DNA from: Candidatus Kuenenia stuttgartensis
GTDB taxonomy: Bacteria > Planctomycetota > Planctomycetia > Pirellulales > UBA1268
DNA: 49,449 nt
Direction of reading: 5' to 3'
Assembly: GCA_945890755.1 (NCBI GenBank)
Contig: CAMDDA010000004.1
Span: 1-49,449, forward strand
Shown here: in pieces, positions 34,293-41,319 of the stretch
Position numbering within the stretch: position 1 is the stretch's first letter
Layout: each line of letters starts with the position of its first letter
The notes under the pieces: model-generated
Told to the model about the DNA's origin: nothing
Databases searched by the model: none
The model's input: only the letters and a program-made list of their open reading frames with translations
Program-made: the position numbers and the translations under genes

Positions 34293-34313
34293 CCCCCGGC
34301 TTGCGCCTGGGGG
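34293..34313 (+). other. Stem-loop between the DUF1553 and DUF1501 genes
   Basis: CCCCCGGC and GCCTGGGGG pair around a TTGC loop, with one bulged T, in the 128-base gap between the two genes. It is followed by CTTGTAT and not by a U-run. It may trim or stabilise the transcript between the two genes or act as a weak terminator. Confidence 0.35.
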
Positions 34314-34389
34314 CTTGTATGGGAAAACGGTTGGTGGCCATGGTTCGAGGGTGCGAGAGGCCGGCGCCGACACGATGTGGAGAACAGAG

Positions 34390-35844
34390 ATGAGCGGCAT
34401 GTCATCAAAAATCGGTGAACTCCTGCTGCCGGCCCGCCGGTCGTTCCTCCGTGACGCCGGGCTGGGCTTCGGCGGCCTGGCGCTCGCGTCGCTGCTCGGC
34501 GAGGAGTCCCGGGCGACCGCGGCCAGTGGAGCCTCCGCCGTCCGCACGCTCCCCCATCACCCGCCGAAGGCCAAGCGGGTGATCTGGCTGTTCATGACGG
34601 GGGCCCCGTCGCAGGTCGACACGTGGGACTACAAGCCCGAACTCCAGGCCCGCAGCGGCGAGCCCCTGCCGGGGGCCGACAGCCAGGTGGGGTTCTTCCA
34701 GACGAGTGGCAAGTGCCTTGCCAGCCCGTTCAAGTGGGCGCAGCACGGCAATTCGGGCACGTGGGTGAGCGACCTGTTTCCGCACCTCTCGAAGCACGTG
34801 GACGACATGTGCTTCATCCATTCGATGCACCTCCGGGCCAACAACCACGCCCCGGCCGCGATGGAGCTGATGAGCGGGTTCAGCAGGCCGGGCATGCCGA
34901 GCATGGGCGCCTGGCTCGACTACGGCCTCGGGAGCATGAATCATGACCTGCCGAGCTTCGTGGTGATGCACGAGCGGAAGCCGCGCGGCGACGACCAGAT
35001 CTGGTCGGCCGGTTTCCTGCCGAAGAGCCATCAGGCCCTGGCCATCGACGCCCGGCGGCCGGTGGCGATCGACAACCTGGCCCTCCGCACGGGGCACACG
35101 CTCGACTCGCAGCGGGCGCAACTCGATCTCCTGGCCGCGCTCAATGCCGAGCATGCGGCGCTTCGGCCGACGCAGGCCGACCTCGCCGCCCGCATCTCGA
35201 GCTTCGAGCTGGCCTACCGCATGCAGACCGCTGCCCCGGAGGCGATCGACCTCTCACAGGAGTCGAAGCTCACGCACGAGCTTTACGGCACGGAGGATCC
35301 AAAGTGCAAGGTGTTCGCCAGACAGTGCCTCACGGCGCGGCGGCTCCTGGAGCGGGGCGTGCGGTTCATCCAGATCTTCGCGGGCAAGCACGTCGGCGGC
35401 GATGGAGCCGTCGATGACGTACCGTGGGACGGCCACAGCAACATCGAGGTCAATCACCGCGAGTGTGGTCTGGCGACGGATCGGCCGGCGGCGGCGCTTC
35501 TGGCCGACCTCAAGGCTCGCGGTCTGCTCGAGGACACGCTCGTCATCTGGGGGGGCGAGTTCGGCCGCACGAGCGACTCGCAGGGGGGCAAGGGCCGCGA
35601 CCACAACCCCGGCGGGTTCACGATCTGGATGGCCGGCGGCGGCGTGAAGCCCGGCTACCACTACGGGTCGACCGACCCGTTTGGCTACAAGGCGGTGGAG
35701 AACAAAGTGCACGTCAACGACCTGCACGCCACGCTCCTGCACCTGCTCGGCATCGACCACGAGCAGCTCACCTACCGCCACAATGGCCGCAACTTCCGGC
35801 TCACCGACGTGGGCGGCCACGTGATCCACGACCTGATCGCGTGA
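34390..35844 (+). CDS. DUF1501 protein with twin-arginine signal (pair 1)
   Basis: Protein of 484 residues. The N-terminus has a Tat signal (ARRSFLRDAGLGFGGLALASLL), so it is exported folded. The DUF1501 body, related to alkaline phosphatases and sulfatases, shows FMTGAPSQVDTWDYKPEL, GTWVSDLFPHLSKHVDDMCFIHSM, VIWGGEFGRTSDS and GRDHNPGGFTIWMAGGG, where the His and Asp residues resemble metal ligands. ATG 34390 was taken; in-frame ATGs at 34375 and 34399 are also plausible. It lies 128 bases after the DUF1553 gene, the standard pairing in the phylum. Substrate unknown; hydrolysis of sulfate or phosphate esters on polysaccharides is only inferred. Confidence 0.92.
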   Translation: MSGMSSKIGELLLPARRSFLRDAGLGFGGLALASLLGEESRATAASGASAVRTLPHHPPKAKRVIWLFMTGAPSQVDTWDYKPELQARSGEPLPGADSQVGFFQTSGKCLASPFKWAQHGNSGTWVSDLFPHLSKHVDDMCFIHSMHLRANNHAPAAMELMSGFSRPGMPSMGAWLDYGLGSMNHDLPSFVVMHERKPRGDDQIWSAGFLPKSHQALAIDARRPVAIDNLALRTGHTLDSQRAQLDLLAALNAEHAALRPTQADLAARISSFELAYRMQTAAPEAIDLSQESKLTHELYGTEDPKCKVFARQCLTARRLLERGVRFIQIFAGKHVGGDGAVDDVPWDGHSNIEVNHRECGLATDRPAAALLADLKARGLLEDTLVIWGGEFGRTSDSQGGKGRDHNPGGFTIWMAGGGVKPGYHYGSTDPFGYKAVENKVHVNDLHATLLHLLGIDHEQLTYRHNGRNFRLTDVGGHVIHDLIA

Positions 35845-35903
35845 GGAGCCCGGTCACGCCACACGCAGCCCGGTCAGGCCGGACCGGAAGAGAAGCCAGC
35901 CTG

Positions 35904-36977
35904 TCACGGCGTGACACGGCCACCCGGCAGGTCGAAATCACCAGTCATGTCGCGCCACACGCAATGGATGTGGTTGGCGGGATTGCCCTCGGCGTCGGGC
36001 TGGACGTTCACGAACTCGATCAGGAACGTCGGCCCGGTCACGCGATAGGCATGGCCGATGCCCGGCTCGAGGCTGCCGAGCCAGGTGAAGCGGACGGCGG
36101 CCCAGCCCTTCGGCGCTTCCTCGATCAACCGCAGTCGCTCGGCGGCCACCTCGGCGGGCATCCAATTGCAATAGGCATCGACGAGCCGCCGGAGTGCCGC
36201 CTGCTGCTCTGCCGTGAGGTCGCCCCAGCGGATGCCGGTGGCTGGCTCCTGCGGCGGCTGCGGCTCACCCGCGGCGCGAATTTCCTTCGGCAGCTCGGCT
36301 GTCACTGCCTGCTCCCGCTGGGCAGTGGTCAGTGATCGCGCGAGTTCGAAGGCGAGCATCTCTTCATCGCGGAGCACGCGCAGGCCCCGCTCCGGCAGGC
36401 CGGTGAACGACGTCTTCACCTCCGCCGGGTTGGCTCCCATGAACTGTGGCGTGGAATCGACCACGGCCCCGTCGCGAATCGTGAAGTTGAGTGAGAGGTG
36501 ATGCCCCTCGACGGAGAGACTCCATGTGCCGCTGTCGGCGGGCGTGCCGAAGATCGTGAAGAAGTAACGTTTCGGGTCGCGGATGTTCTTCGCCCGCTCT
36601 CCCTCCAGTCGCCGCAGGATCTCCTCCAGGCTCATGATGACGAGCGACTTGTCATAGCCGGTCTGGGAGAGTGCCGAGCGGAGCAGCGTCAGGGCGGCCT
36701 GCTCCTGGGCCGGCGTCATGTCGCGGAGTTGCACCCCCTTCCGGGCGGCTTTCGGCACGAAGTGCCAGTCGGTGCGGGTCGCTTCGCCGAAGGCCCGCAC
36801 ACCGCCGGATTTCTGGTCGGCATCGAGCGTGTCGATCCAGGCGGCCGCGGCCTGCGAGAGCGACGCAGGCGATGACTGCTTCAACGCCGCGGCCCTCGTC
36901 GTGGCGACGGCCATTCCGATGACGGCTGTCGCTGCGAGGGCCGCCGTCAGCCAGCGGCGGTGAAGAACGTATGACAT
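35904..36977 (-). CDS. DUF3500 exported protein
   Basis: Protein of 357 residues. A signal peptide (RWLTAALAATAVIGMAVATTRAAA) precedes a DUF3500 body: WHFVPKAARKGVQLRDMTPAQEQAALTLL, a block WSLSVEGHHLSLNFTIRDG in which two histidines stand in a conserved context, PQFMGANPAEV, and the C-terminal FLIEFVNVQPDAEGNPANHIHCVWRDMTGDFD. DUF3500 members are secreted; function unknown. The gene is third in a minus-strand operon: PAS-AraC regulator, LRR lipoprotein, DUF3500 (21 bases after the lipoprotein). It converges with the DUF1501 gene. A hairpin TGTCACG-G-CGTGACA (35902-35916) overlaps its stop codon. Confidence 0.9.
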   Translation of the reverse strand: MSYVLHRRWLTAALAATAVIGMAVATTRAAALKQSSPASLSQAAAAWIDTLDADQKSGGVRAFGEATRTDWHFVPKAARKGVQLRDMTPAQEQAALTLLRSALSQTGYDKSLVIMSLEEILRRLEGERAKNIRDPKRYFFTIFGTPADSGTWSLSVEGHHLSLNFTIRDGAVVDSTPQFMGANPAEVKTSFTGLPERGLRVLRDEEMLAFELARSLTTAQREQAVTAELPKEIRAAGEPQPPQEPATGIRWGDLTAEQQAALRRLVDAYCNWMPAEVAAERLRLIEEAPKGWAAVRFTWLGSLEPGIGHAYRVTGPTFLIEFVNVQPDAEGNPANHIHCVWRDMTGDFDLPGGRVTP

Positions 36978-36998
36978 CGGAGGGCTCCGCGTGGAGAA

Positions 36999-37709
36999 TC
37001 AGTCGTGGTCCCGGGCGGGATCGCGATCGTGATGAGCCTGATCGACATGCACGTGCACGTCTGGGTGCGTCTGAAAATACCTCGTCCAGGCCTCGTCCGA
37101 CACCTCGGCACCATCGAGATAGAGATTCCAGAGGCCTGGCAGCCGGGCGACGGCATCGAGCCCCTCGTCACCGAGCGGAACGTCGATCAGATGCAGCGAC
37201 CGGAGATGCACAAGTTCGGCCACGGCGCGGCCAACGTCGGCGCCGGTGAGGTGCGGGCCGCCGAGCCGCAGGCTCCGCAGCCGGGGAAGCGCCGCGAGCG
37301 CACGGATCCCGGCCGGCGTGCAGGCCGCCTGCGGCACGTTGAGGTCGCGGAGCCTGGTACAGCGGGCGAGTTCTCTCACGCCGGAATCGGAAAGCGGTGA
37401 GTCGCGCAGGACGAGCCGTTCGATGTCGGGCAGGGTCGCGAGCAACCGGGCCCGGCCGTCGTCGGCCACGCCCGCCCGGAGGACGAGCTCCCGCAGTCCG
37501 ACGAGGCCGCGGAGCGATTCCCATTCGGCAGTGGTGAGCGGCTCCTCCGCCGTGATCCGCTTCGCCTCGCCGGCCCGCACGGCGGCCACCTGGGCGGAGA
37601 TCGCCGCGGCGGTGGGCGTCGTCGGTGCCCGACCATTGCCAGCCGGTGGTGATATCCCGCAACCGAGGCTCAAAACTGCTGCCAGCGGGAGGAGCGCAGC
37701 GGACCTCAT
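36999..37709 (-). CDS. Leucine-rich repeat lipoprotein with His-rich C-terminus
   Basis: Protein of 236 residues. The signal peptide ends with lipobox SLGC (MRSAALLPLAAVLSLGC). About five LRR-like units follow, for example LRGLVGLRELVLRAGVADD, LPDIERLVLRDSPLSDSGV, LTRLRDLNV-like RLRDLNVPQAACTPAGI, LPRLRSLRLGGPHLTGADV and LPGLWNLYLDGAEVSDEAW. This is the short bacterial LRR pattern used for protein contacts. The last residues (HPDVHVHVDQAHHDRDPARDHD) carry seven His and six Asp and could bind metal. Its ATG overlaps the stop of the AraC-type gene (ATGA), and it precedes DUF3500. Confidence 0.82.
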   Translation of the reverse strand: MRSAALLPLAAVLSLGCGISPPAGNGRAPTTPTAAAISAQVAAVRAGEAKRITAEEPLTTAEWESLRGLVGLRELVLRAGVADDGRARLLATLPDIERLVLRDSPLSDSGVRELARCTRLRDLNVPQAACTPAGIRALAALPRLRSLRLGGPHLTGADVGRAVAELVHLRSLHLIDVPLGDEGLDAVARLPGLWNLYLDGAEVSDEAWTRYFQTHPDVHVHVDQAHHDRDPARDHD

Positions 37710-38485
37710 GGCCGCCGCCGGCGGGCAGTGCCAAACGGTGCCGATCCGGGCGACTGATGGGCGGCACGATACTGCGAGGGTGTCTGGCCCATGATCCGGC
37801 GAAACGTCCTGGTGAAGTGAGCGTGGTCGTGGAAGCCGCAGGTGACGGCGACGGTCGCGATCGGATCATGCGTCTCCGCAAGCCGGCGGCACGCCGCCTC
37901 GACTCGCACCCGCAGAAAATACTGGCGAGGTGAGGTGTCGACCAGCCGACGGAAGAGCCGGTCAAAATGACTCGGCGACATCCCGGCGATCCGGGCCCAG
38001 GCATGACTCGACAGGTTTTCACCGTAACGCTCGTGCATTCGCTCGACGACGCGGGCCACCGGCTCGACGCCGCCGGGCCGCTCCCGCAGTTGCTCGACGC
38101 GACGCGACACACCGGCCAGACCGATCACGCGGCCGGCCTGGTCGTGGAGCGGCACCTTCGTCGTCATGACGAGCCGCGGCGACCCCTGTCGTGCCGGCGC
38201 GCTCTCGATCCGGTTGATGATCGGCCGGCCGGTGCGGATCACCTCGGCGTCGTCGCGGGCATACTCGTCGGCCCGGCGGCGGCCGAAGAAGTCGTGGTCG
38301 GTGCGGCCGACCGCATCGGCCTCGTGTGCCACGCCGCAGAACTCGCATCCCAGGCGGTTCAGAGCGATGAATCGGCCCCGGCGGTCCTTCACGAAGAACG
38401 ACACGTCCGAGAGGAGCGCGAACAGCTGCACGAGGTCGCCACCAGCGACCTGCGACCAGAAGGCTTGTTGAAGTCGGGCTGTCAC
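37706..38485 (-). CDS. AraC-family transcription regulator with PAS sensor
   Basis: Protein of 259 residues. A PAS domain at about 15-130 (LFALLSDVSFFVKDRRGRFIALNRLGCEFCG ... VPLHDQAGRVIGLAGVSR) may sense a small ligand or redox state. It is followed by the double helix-turn-helix of AraC/XylS regulators at about 150-245 (WARIAGMSPSHFDRLFRRL; VAVTCGFHDHAHFTRTFRRIMGQTPSQYR). The start is GTG 38485; the frame remains open far upstream but there it is antisense to the P450 gene. It is translationally coupled to the LRR lipoprotein gene and divergent from the P450 gene, 99 bases away, which makes both likely targets. Confidence 0.86.
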   Translation of the reverse strand: MTARLQQAFWSQVAGGDLVQLFALLSDVSFFVKDRRGRFIALNRLGCEFCGVAHEADAVGRTDHDFFGRRRADEYARDDAEVIRTGRPIINRIESAPARQGSPRLVMTTKVPLHDQAGRVIGLAGVSRRVEQLRERPGGVEPVARVVERMHERYGENLSSHAWARIAGMSPSHFDRLFRRLVDTSPRQYFLRVRVEAACRRLAETHDPIATVAVTCGFHDHAHFTRTFRRIMGQTPSQYRAAHQSPGSAPFGTARRRRP

Positions 38486-38496
38486 AAGAGTGGATT

Positions 38497-38524
38497 GTGC
38501 AAGCTCTTGCCAGCGCGGTGCAAG
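38497..38524. promoter_or_regulatory. Candidate AraC-type operator: two direct half-sites 21 bp apart
   Basis: In the 99-base gap between the divergent regulator and P450 genes, GTGCAAG occurs at 38497-38503 and again at 38518-38524, the same orientation and exactly 21 bp apart, two helical turns. Paired direct half-sites at this spacing suit the two helix-turn-helix units of AraC proteins. The first also forms an inverted repeat GCAAG-CT-CTTGC (38499-38510). Its proximity to the regulator start (about 12 bases) fits autoregulation. Confidence 0.35.
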
Positions 38525-38584
38525 ACAGCGGCCGCCGCGCGGCGTAGGGTAGTCGGTGCATCGTGTCCGCGGAGAACCCCTGCG

Positions 38585-39727
38585 ATGGCCGACATTCCCG
38601 ACCCCTTTCGTGAGCCCCGGCGGACGGCGGGCGTCCTCGGCCTCCCGGCCGACCGCGAAACGATCCCGATGATCCTGCGGCACGAGGACGTGCGGAAGGC
38701 GGCCAAAAACTGGCAGACGTTCAGCTCGGATGCCCCGCATCGGGTGCCGATCCCCTCCGAGGAGCACCTGCGGAGCGTGCGGCAGCTGCCGATCGAGACC
38801 GACCCACCCGAACACTCCGAGTATCGAGAGCTCGTCGAGCCGTTTTTTCTGCGGGCCAAGCAGCCGGCGTTCATCGCCCGCGTCGAGGCGATCGTCGATC
38901 GGCTGTTGGCGGAGGCGGTGGGTCGCGAATCGATCGAGGCGGTCGGGGAGCTCGCGTTGCCGCTCCAGTCGCGGGCGCTCACGGTCCTGCTCGACGTGCC
39001 CGAGACGGAGGCCGAGCGGTTCATCGGCTGGGGTGTGCACGTGTTTCATGGGGAGCATGGCGTGCGGCAGGCGGCCGAGCTGGAGCGGTACTTGAACGAG
39101 CAGTTCGAGCTGGCCGCCGCGAATCCCGGCGCCGACTTCTACGGCCTCTTGACGACGGCCACGTTTCGCGGGCGGCCGCTCACGCGGCCGGAGCAGCTGG
39201 GCTTCGCGAACCTCATGTTCGCAGGCGGCCGCGACACGGTGATCCACTCCGCGGCCTGCGCGATCGGCTATCTGGCGGAGCGGCCCGAGGCGCTCGACTT
39301 CCTACGGGCCGATCCGGCCCGGATCATCCACGCCAGCGAGGAATTCTTTCGGGTGTTCATGCCGCTCACGCACATCGGCCGCGTCTGCCCGGTCGACACC
39401 GACGTGCACGGAATGACCGTCAAGGCCGGCGACCGTGCGAGCCTCTGCTGGGCCTCGGCAAATCTCGACGAGACGGTCTTCGACGCAGCGGACGAGGTGC
39501 GGCTCGATCGGCGGCCGAATCCCCATGTGTCATTCGGCTTCGGGGTCCACCTCTGCCTCGGCGCCGCCCACGCCCGCACCGTCATGCGGGCCTTGCTTGC
39601 CCGGCTGTGTGCCCGCGTCGAGCGGATCGAACTCGTGTCGAAGGTCGATCGCATGGAGCATACGACCGCCTACGACCGGCCACTCGGCTACGAGTCGCTC
39701 GTCGTGCGGCTTCACGCCGGCTCGTAG
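38585..39727 (+). CDS. Cytochrome P450, soluble bacterial type
   Basis: Heme monooxygenase of 380 residues. The I-helix oxygen-binding motif is AGGRDT (213-218), the ExxR motif is E253-R256, and the heme-binding loop is FGFGVHLCLG (317-326) with proximal ligand C324. The early block ETDPPEHSEYRELVEPFF is typical of bacterial class I P450s such as CYP101-like enzymes. There is no membrane anchor. No ferredoxin or reductase gene lies in the window, so electrons must come from elsewhere. Substrate is unknown; the divergent PAS-AraC regulator suggests an inducible small-molecule substrate. ATG 38585 was used; the frame is open to 37967 only as a shadow. Confidence 0.93.
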   Translation: MADIPDPFREPRRTAGVLGLPADRETIPMILRHEDVRKAAKNWQTFSSDAPHRVPIPSEEHLRSVRQLPIETDPPEHSEYRELVEPFFLRAKQPAFIARVEAIVDRLLAEAVGRESIEAVGELALPLQSRALTVLLDVPETEAERFIGWGVHVFHGEHGVRQAAELERYLNEQFELAAANPGADFYGLLTTATFRGRPLTRPEQLGFANLMFAGGRDTVIHSAACAIGYLAERPEALDFLRADPARIIHASEEFFRVFMPLTHIGRVCPVDTDVHGMTVKAGDRASLCWASANLDETVFDAADEVRLDRRPNPHVSFGFGVHLCLGAAHARTVMRALLARLCARVERIELVSKVDRMEHTTAYDRPLGYESLVVRLHAGS

Positions 39728-39778
39728 GCCCGTCACGCCGTGACGGGCATAGCCCGTTGCGGAGCAACGGGCCTACGA
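39722..39778. terminator. 57-bp nested palindrome between convergent genes
   Basis: Outer 12-base arms (39722-39733 and 39767-39778) are perfectly complementary. Inside are two further hairpins: GCCCGTCACG/CGTGACGGGC (39728-39748) and GCCCGTTGC-GGA-GCAACGGGC (39752-39772). Outer and inner stems share bases, so the RNA could form either one long arm or two tandem hairpins. It covers the P450 stop codon and lies just before the end of the convergent DUF1501 gene, so a bidirectional terminator is likely. Its cloverleaf-like symmetry also resembles repetitive extragenic palindromes. Confidence 0.55.
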
Positions 39779-39791
39779 ACTTTGGCTGTCA

Positions 39792-41282
39792 TCACGCCAC
39801 GATTTCCTTGATCGGTTCCACGTGCTCGACGCCGACGAGCTTCTGGTCGAGGCCGCCGAAGAAGTAGCTCAAGCGATTGGGGTCGAGGCCGAGGCAGTGC
39901 AGGACCGTCGCGTGGAGGCTCTTCACATGGAAGCCGGTGCGGCCGTCGTGCACGGGCGTGATCGCCGCCGCGCCCAGTTCGTCGGTCTCGCCCACGCTCA
40001 CGCCCCCCTTGATGCCACCGCCTGCCATCCACATCGTGAAGCCAAACGAGTTGTGGTCGCGGCCCGTCCCCTCGGCATATTCGGCCGTCGGCTGCCGGCC
40101 GAACTCGCCTCCCCAGATCACGAGCGTGCTGTCGAGCAGGCCCGACCGCTTGAGATCGGTGAGCAACGCGGCCACCGGCTGGTCGGTGTTGCCGGCGTGG
40201 AAGTTGTGGTTTTTTTCCAGGTCGCCATGGGCGTCCCAGTTGTCGTCGTTGTGGGCGCCGCCGGAATAGAGCTGCACGAACCGCACGCCCCGCTCCACGA
40301 GCCGCCGGGCCAGCAGGCAGCGGCGGCCGAAGTCGGCTGTGCGGCTCTGGTCGAGGCCGTAGAGCTTCTTCGTCTCCTCGGTCTCCTTGGCGAGATCGAC
40401 CGCCTCCGGCGCGTGCTCCTGCATCTTCCAGGCCAGTTCGTAGGAGGCGATCCGCGCGGCCAGTTCGGAATTGTCGCCGCGGGACAACGCATGGGCGGTG
40501 TTGGCGTCGCGGAGGGCGTCGAGCACCGCCCGCTGCGCCTCGAGCGGCATGTCTTCGGGGGGGGCCAGGTCGAGGATCGGCGCGCCCTTCGAACGCAAGA
40601 GCGTGCCCTGGTAGGTGGCGGGCATGTAGCCACTCGACCAGTTCTTCGCCCCCGAGATCGGGCCGCCCGTCGGATCGAGCATCACGACGAAACCGGGGAG
40701 GTTTTCGTTCACGCTCCCCAGGGCGTAGTTGACCCACGAGCCGAGGCAGGGCGCCCCCGACTGGATCTTGCCAGAGTTCATCTGCAGCATCGCGGAGCCG
40801 TGGATCGGCGAGTCGGCCGTCATCGAATGGATGAAGGCGATGTCGTCGACATGCTGGGCGACGTGCGGAAACAGGTCGCTCACCCACTTGCCACACTGGC
40901 CGTACTGTTTGAACTTCCACTTTGGCCCGACGACGCGGCCCTGGCTCTTCTCGCCGCCGCGGCCCTTCGTCTTGACCTCGATCGTCTGGCCGTCGAGCCC
41001 GTAGAGCTTCGGCTTGTAGTCGAACGTGTCGACGTGGCTGGGGCCGCCATACATGAAGAGGAAGATCACGCTCTTCGCCTTGGGGGCGAACATCGGCGGC
41101 TTCGCAGCCAGCGGATTCACGAACGGCAGGCCGGTGGCGGCCTGTGTCTGCCGGGCGAAGAAGCCCTGATCGAGCAGGCCGGCCAGCGCCAGGCCCGTGA
41201 ACGACGCCCCGGCTTCCCAGAAAAACTCCCGCCGGGTGCGGCGGCAGAATGGTCCGCGATGGGGTGCGTGGCTGTCGGTCAT
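39792..41282 (-). CDS. DUF1501 protein with twin-arginine signal (pair 2)
   Basis: Protein of 496 residues, paralogous to the DUF1501 protein at 34390. The Tat signal is RRTRREFFWEAGASFTGLALAGLL. The body shows FMYGGPSHVDTFDYKPKL, GKWVSDLFPHVAQHVDDIAFIHSM, GFVVMLDPTGGPISGAKNW, VIWGGEFGRQPTAEY, GRDHNSFGFTMWMAGGG and the final VKSLHATVLHCLGLD. The pattern of conserved Asp, His and Glu is that of the alkaline phosphatase-like fold. It lies 37 bases after the DUF1553 gene on the same strand, so the two form an operon. Confidence 0.93.
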   Translation of the reverse strand: MTDSHAPHRGPFCRRTRREFFWEAGASFTGLALAGLLDQGFFARQTQAATGLPFVNPLAAKPPMFAPKAKSVIFLFMYGGPSHVDTFDYKPKLYGLDGQTIEVKTKGRGGEKSQGRVVGPKWKFKQYGQCGKWVSDLFPHVAQHVDDIAFIHSMTADSPIHGSAMLQMNSGKIQSGAPCLGSWVNYALGSVNENLPGFVVMLDPTGGPISGAKNWSSGYMPATYQGTLLRSKGAPILDLAPPEDMPLEAQRAVLDALRDANTAHALSRGDNSELAARIASYELAWKMQEHAPEAVDLAKETEETKKLYGLDQSRTADFGRRCLLARRLVERGVRFVQLYSGGAHNDDNWDAHGDLEKNHNFHAGNTDQPVAALLTDLKRSGLLDSTLVIWGGEFGRQPTAEYAEGTGRDHNSFGFTMWMAGGGIKGGVSVGETDELGAAAITPVHDGRTGFHVKSLHATVLHCLGLDPNRLSYFFGGLDQKLVGVEHVEPIKEIVA

Positions 41283-41319
41283 GGCTGGCCTCCGGTGGGA
41301 GCCGTCGTGTCGTGCGACG

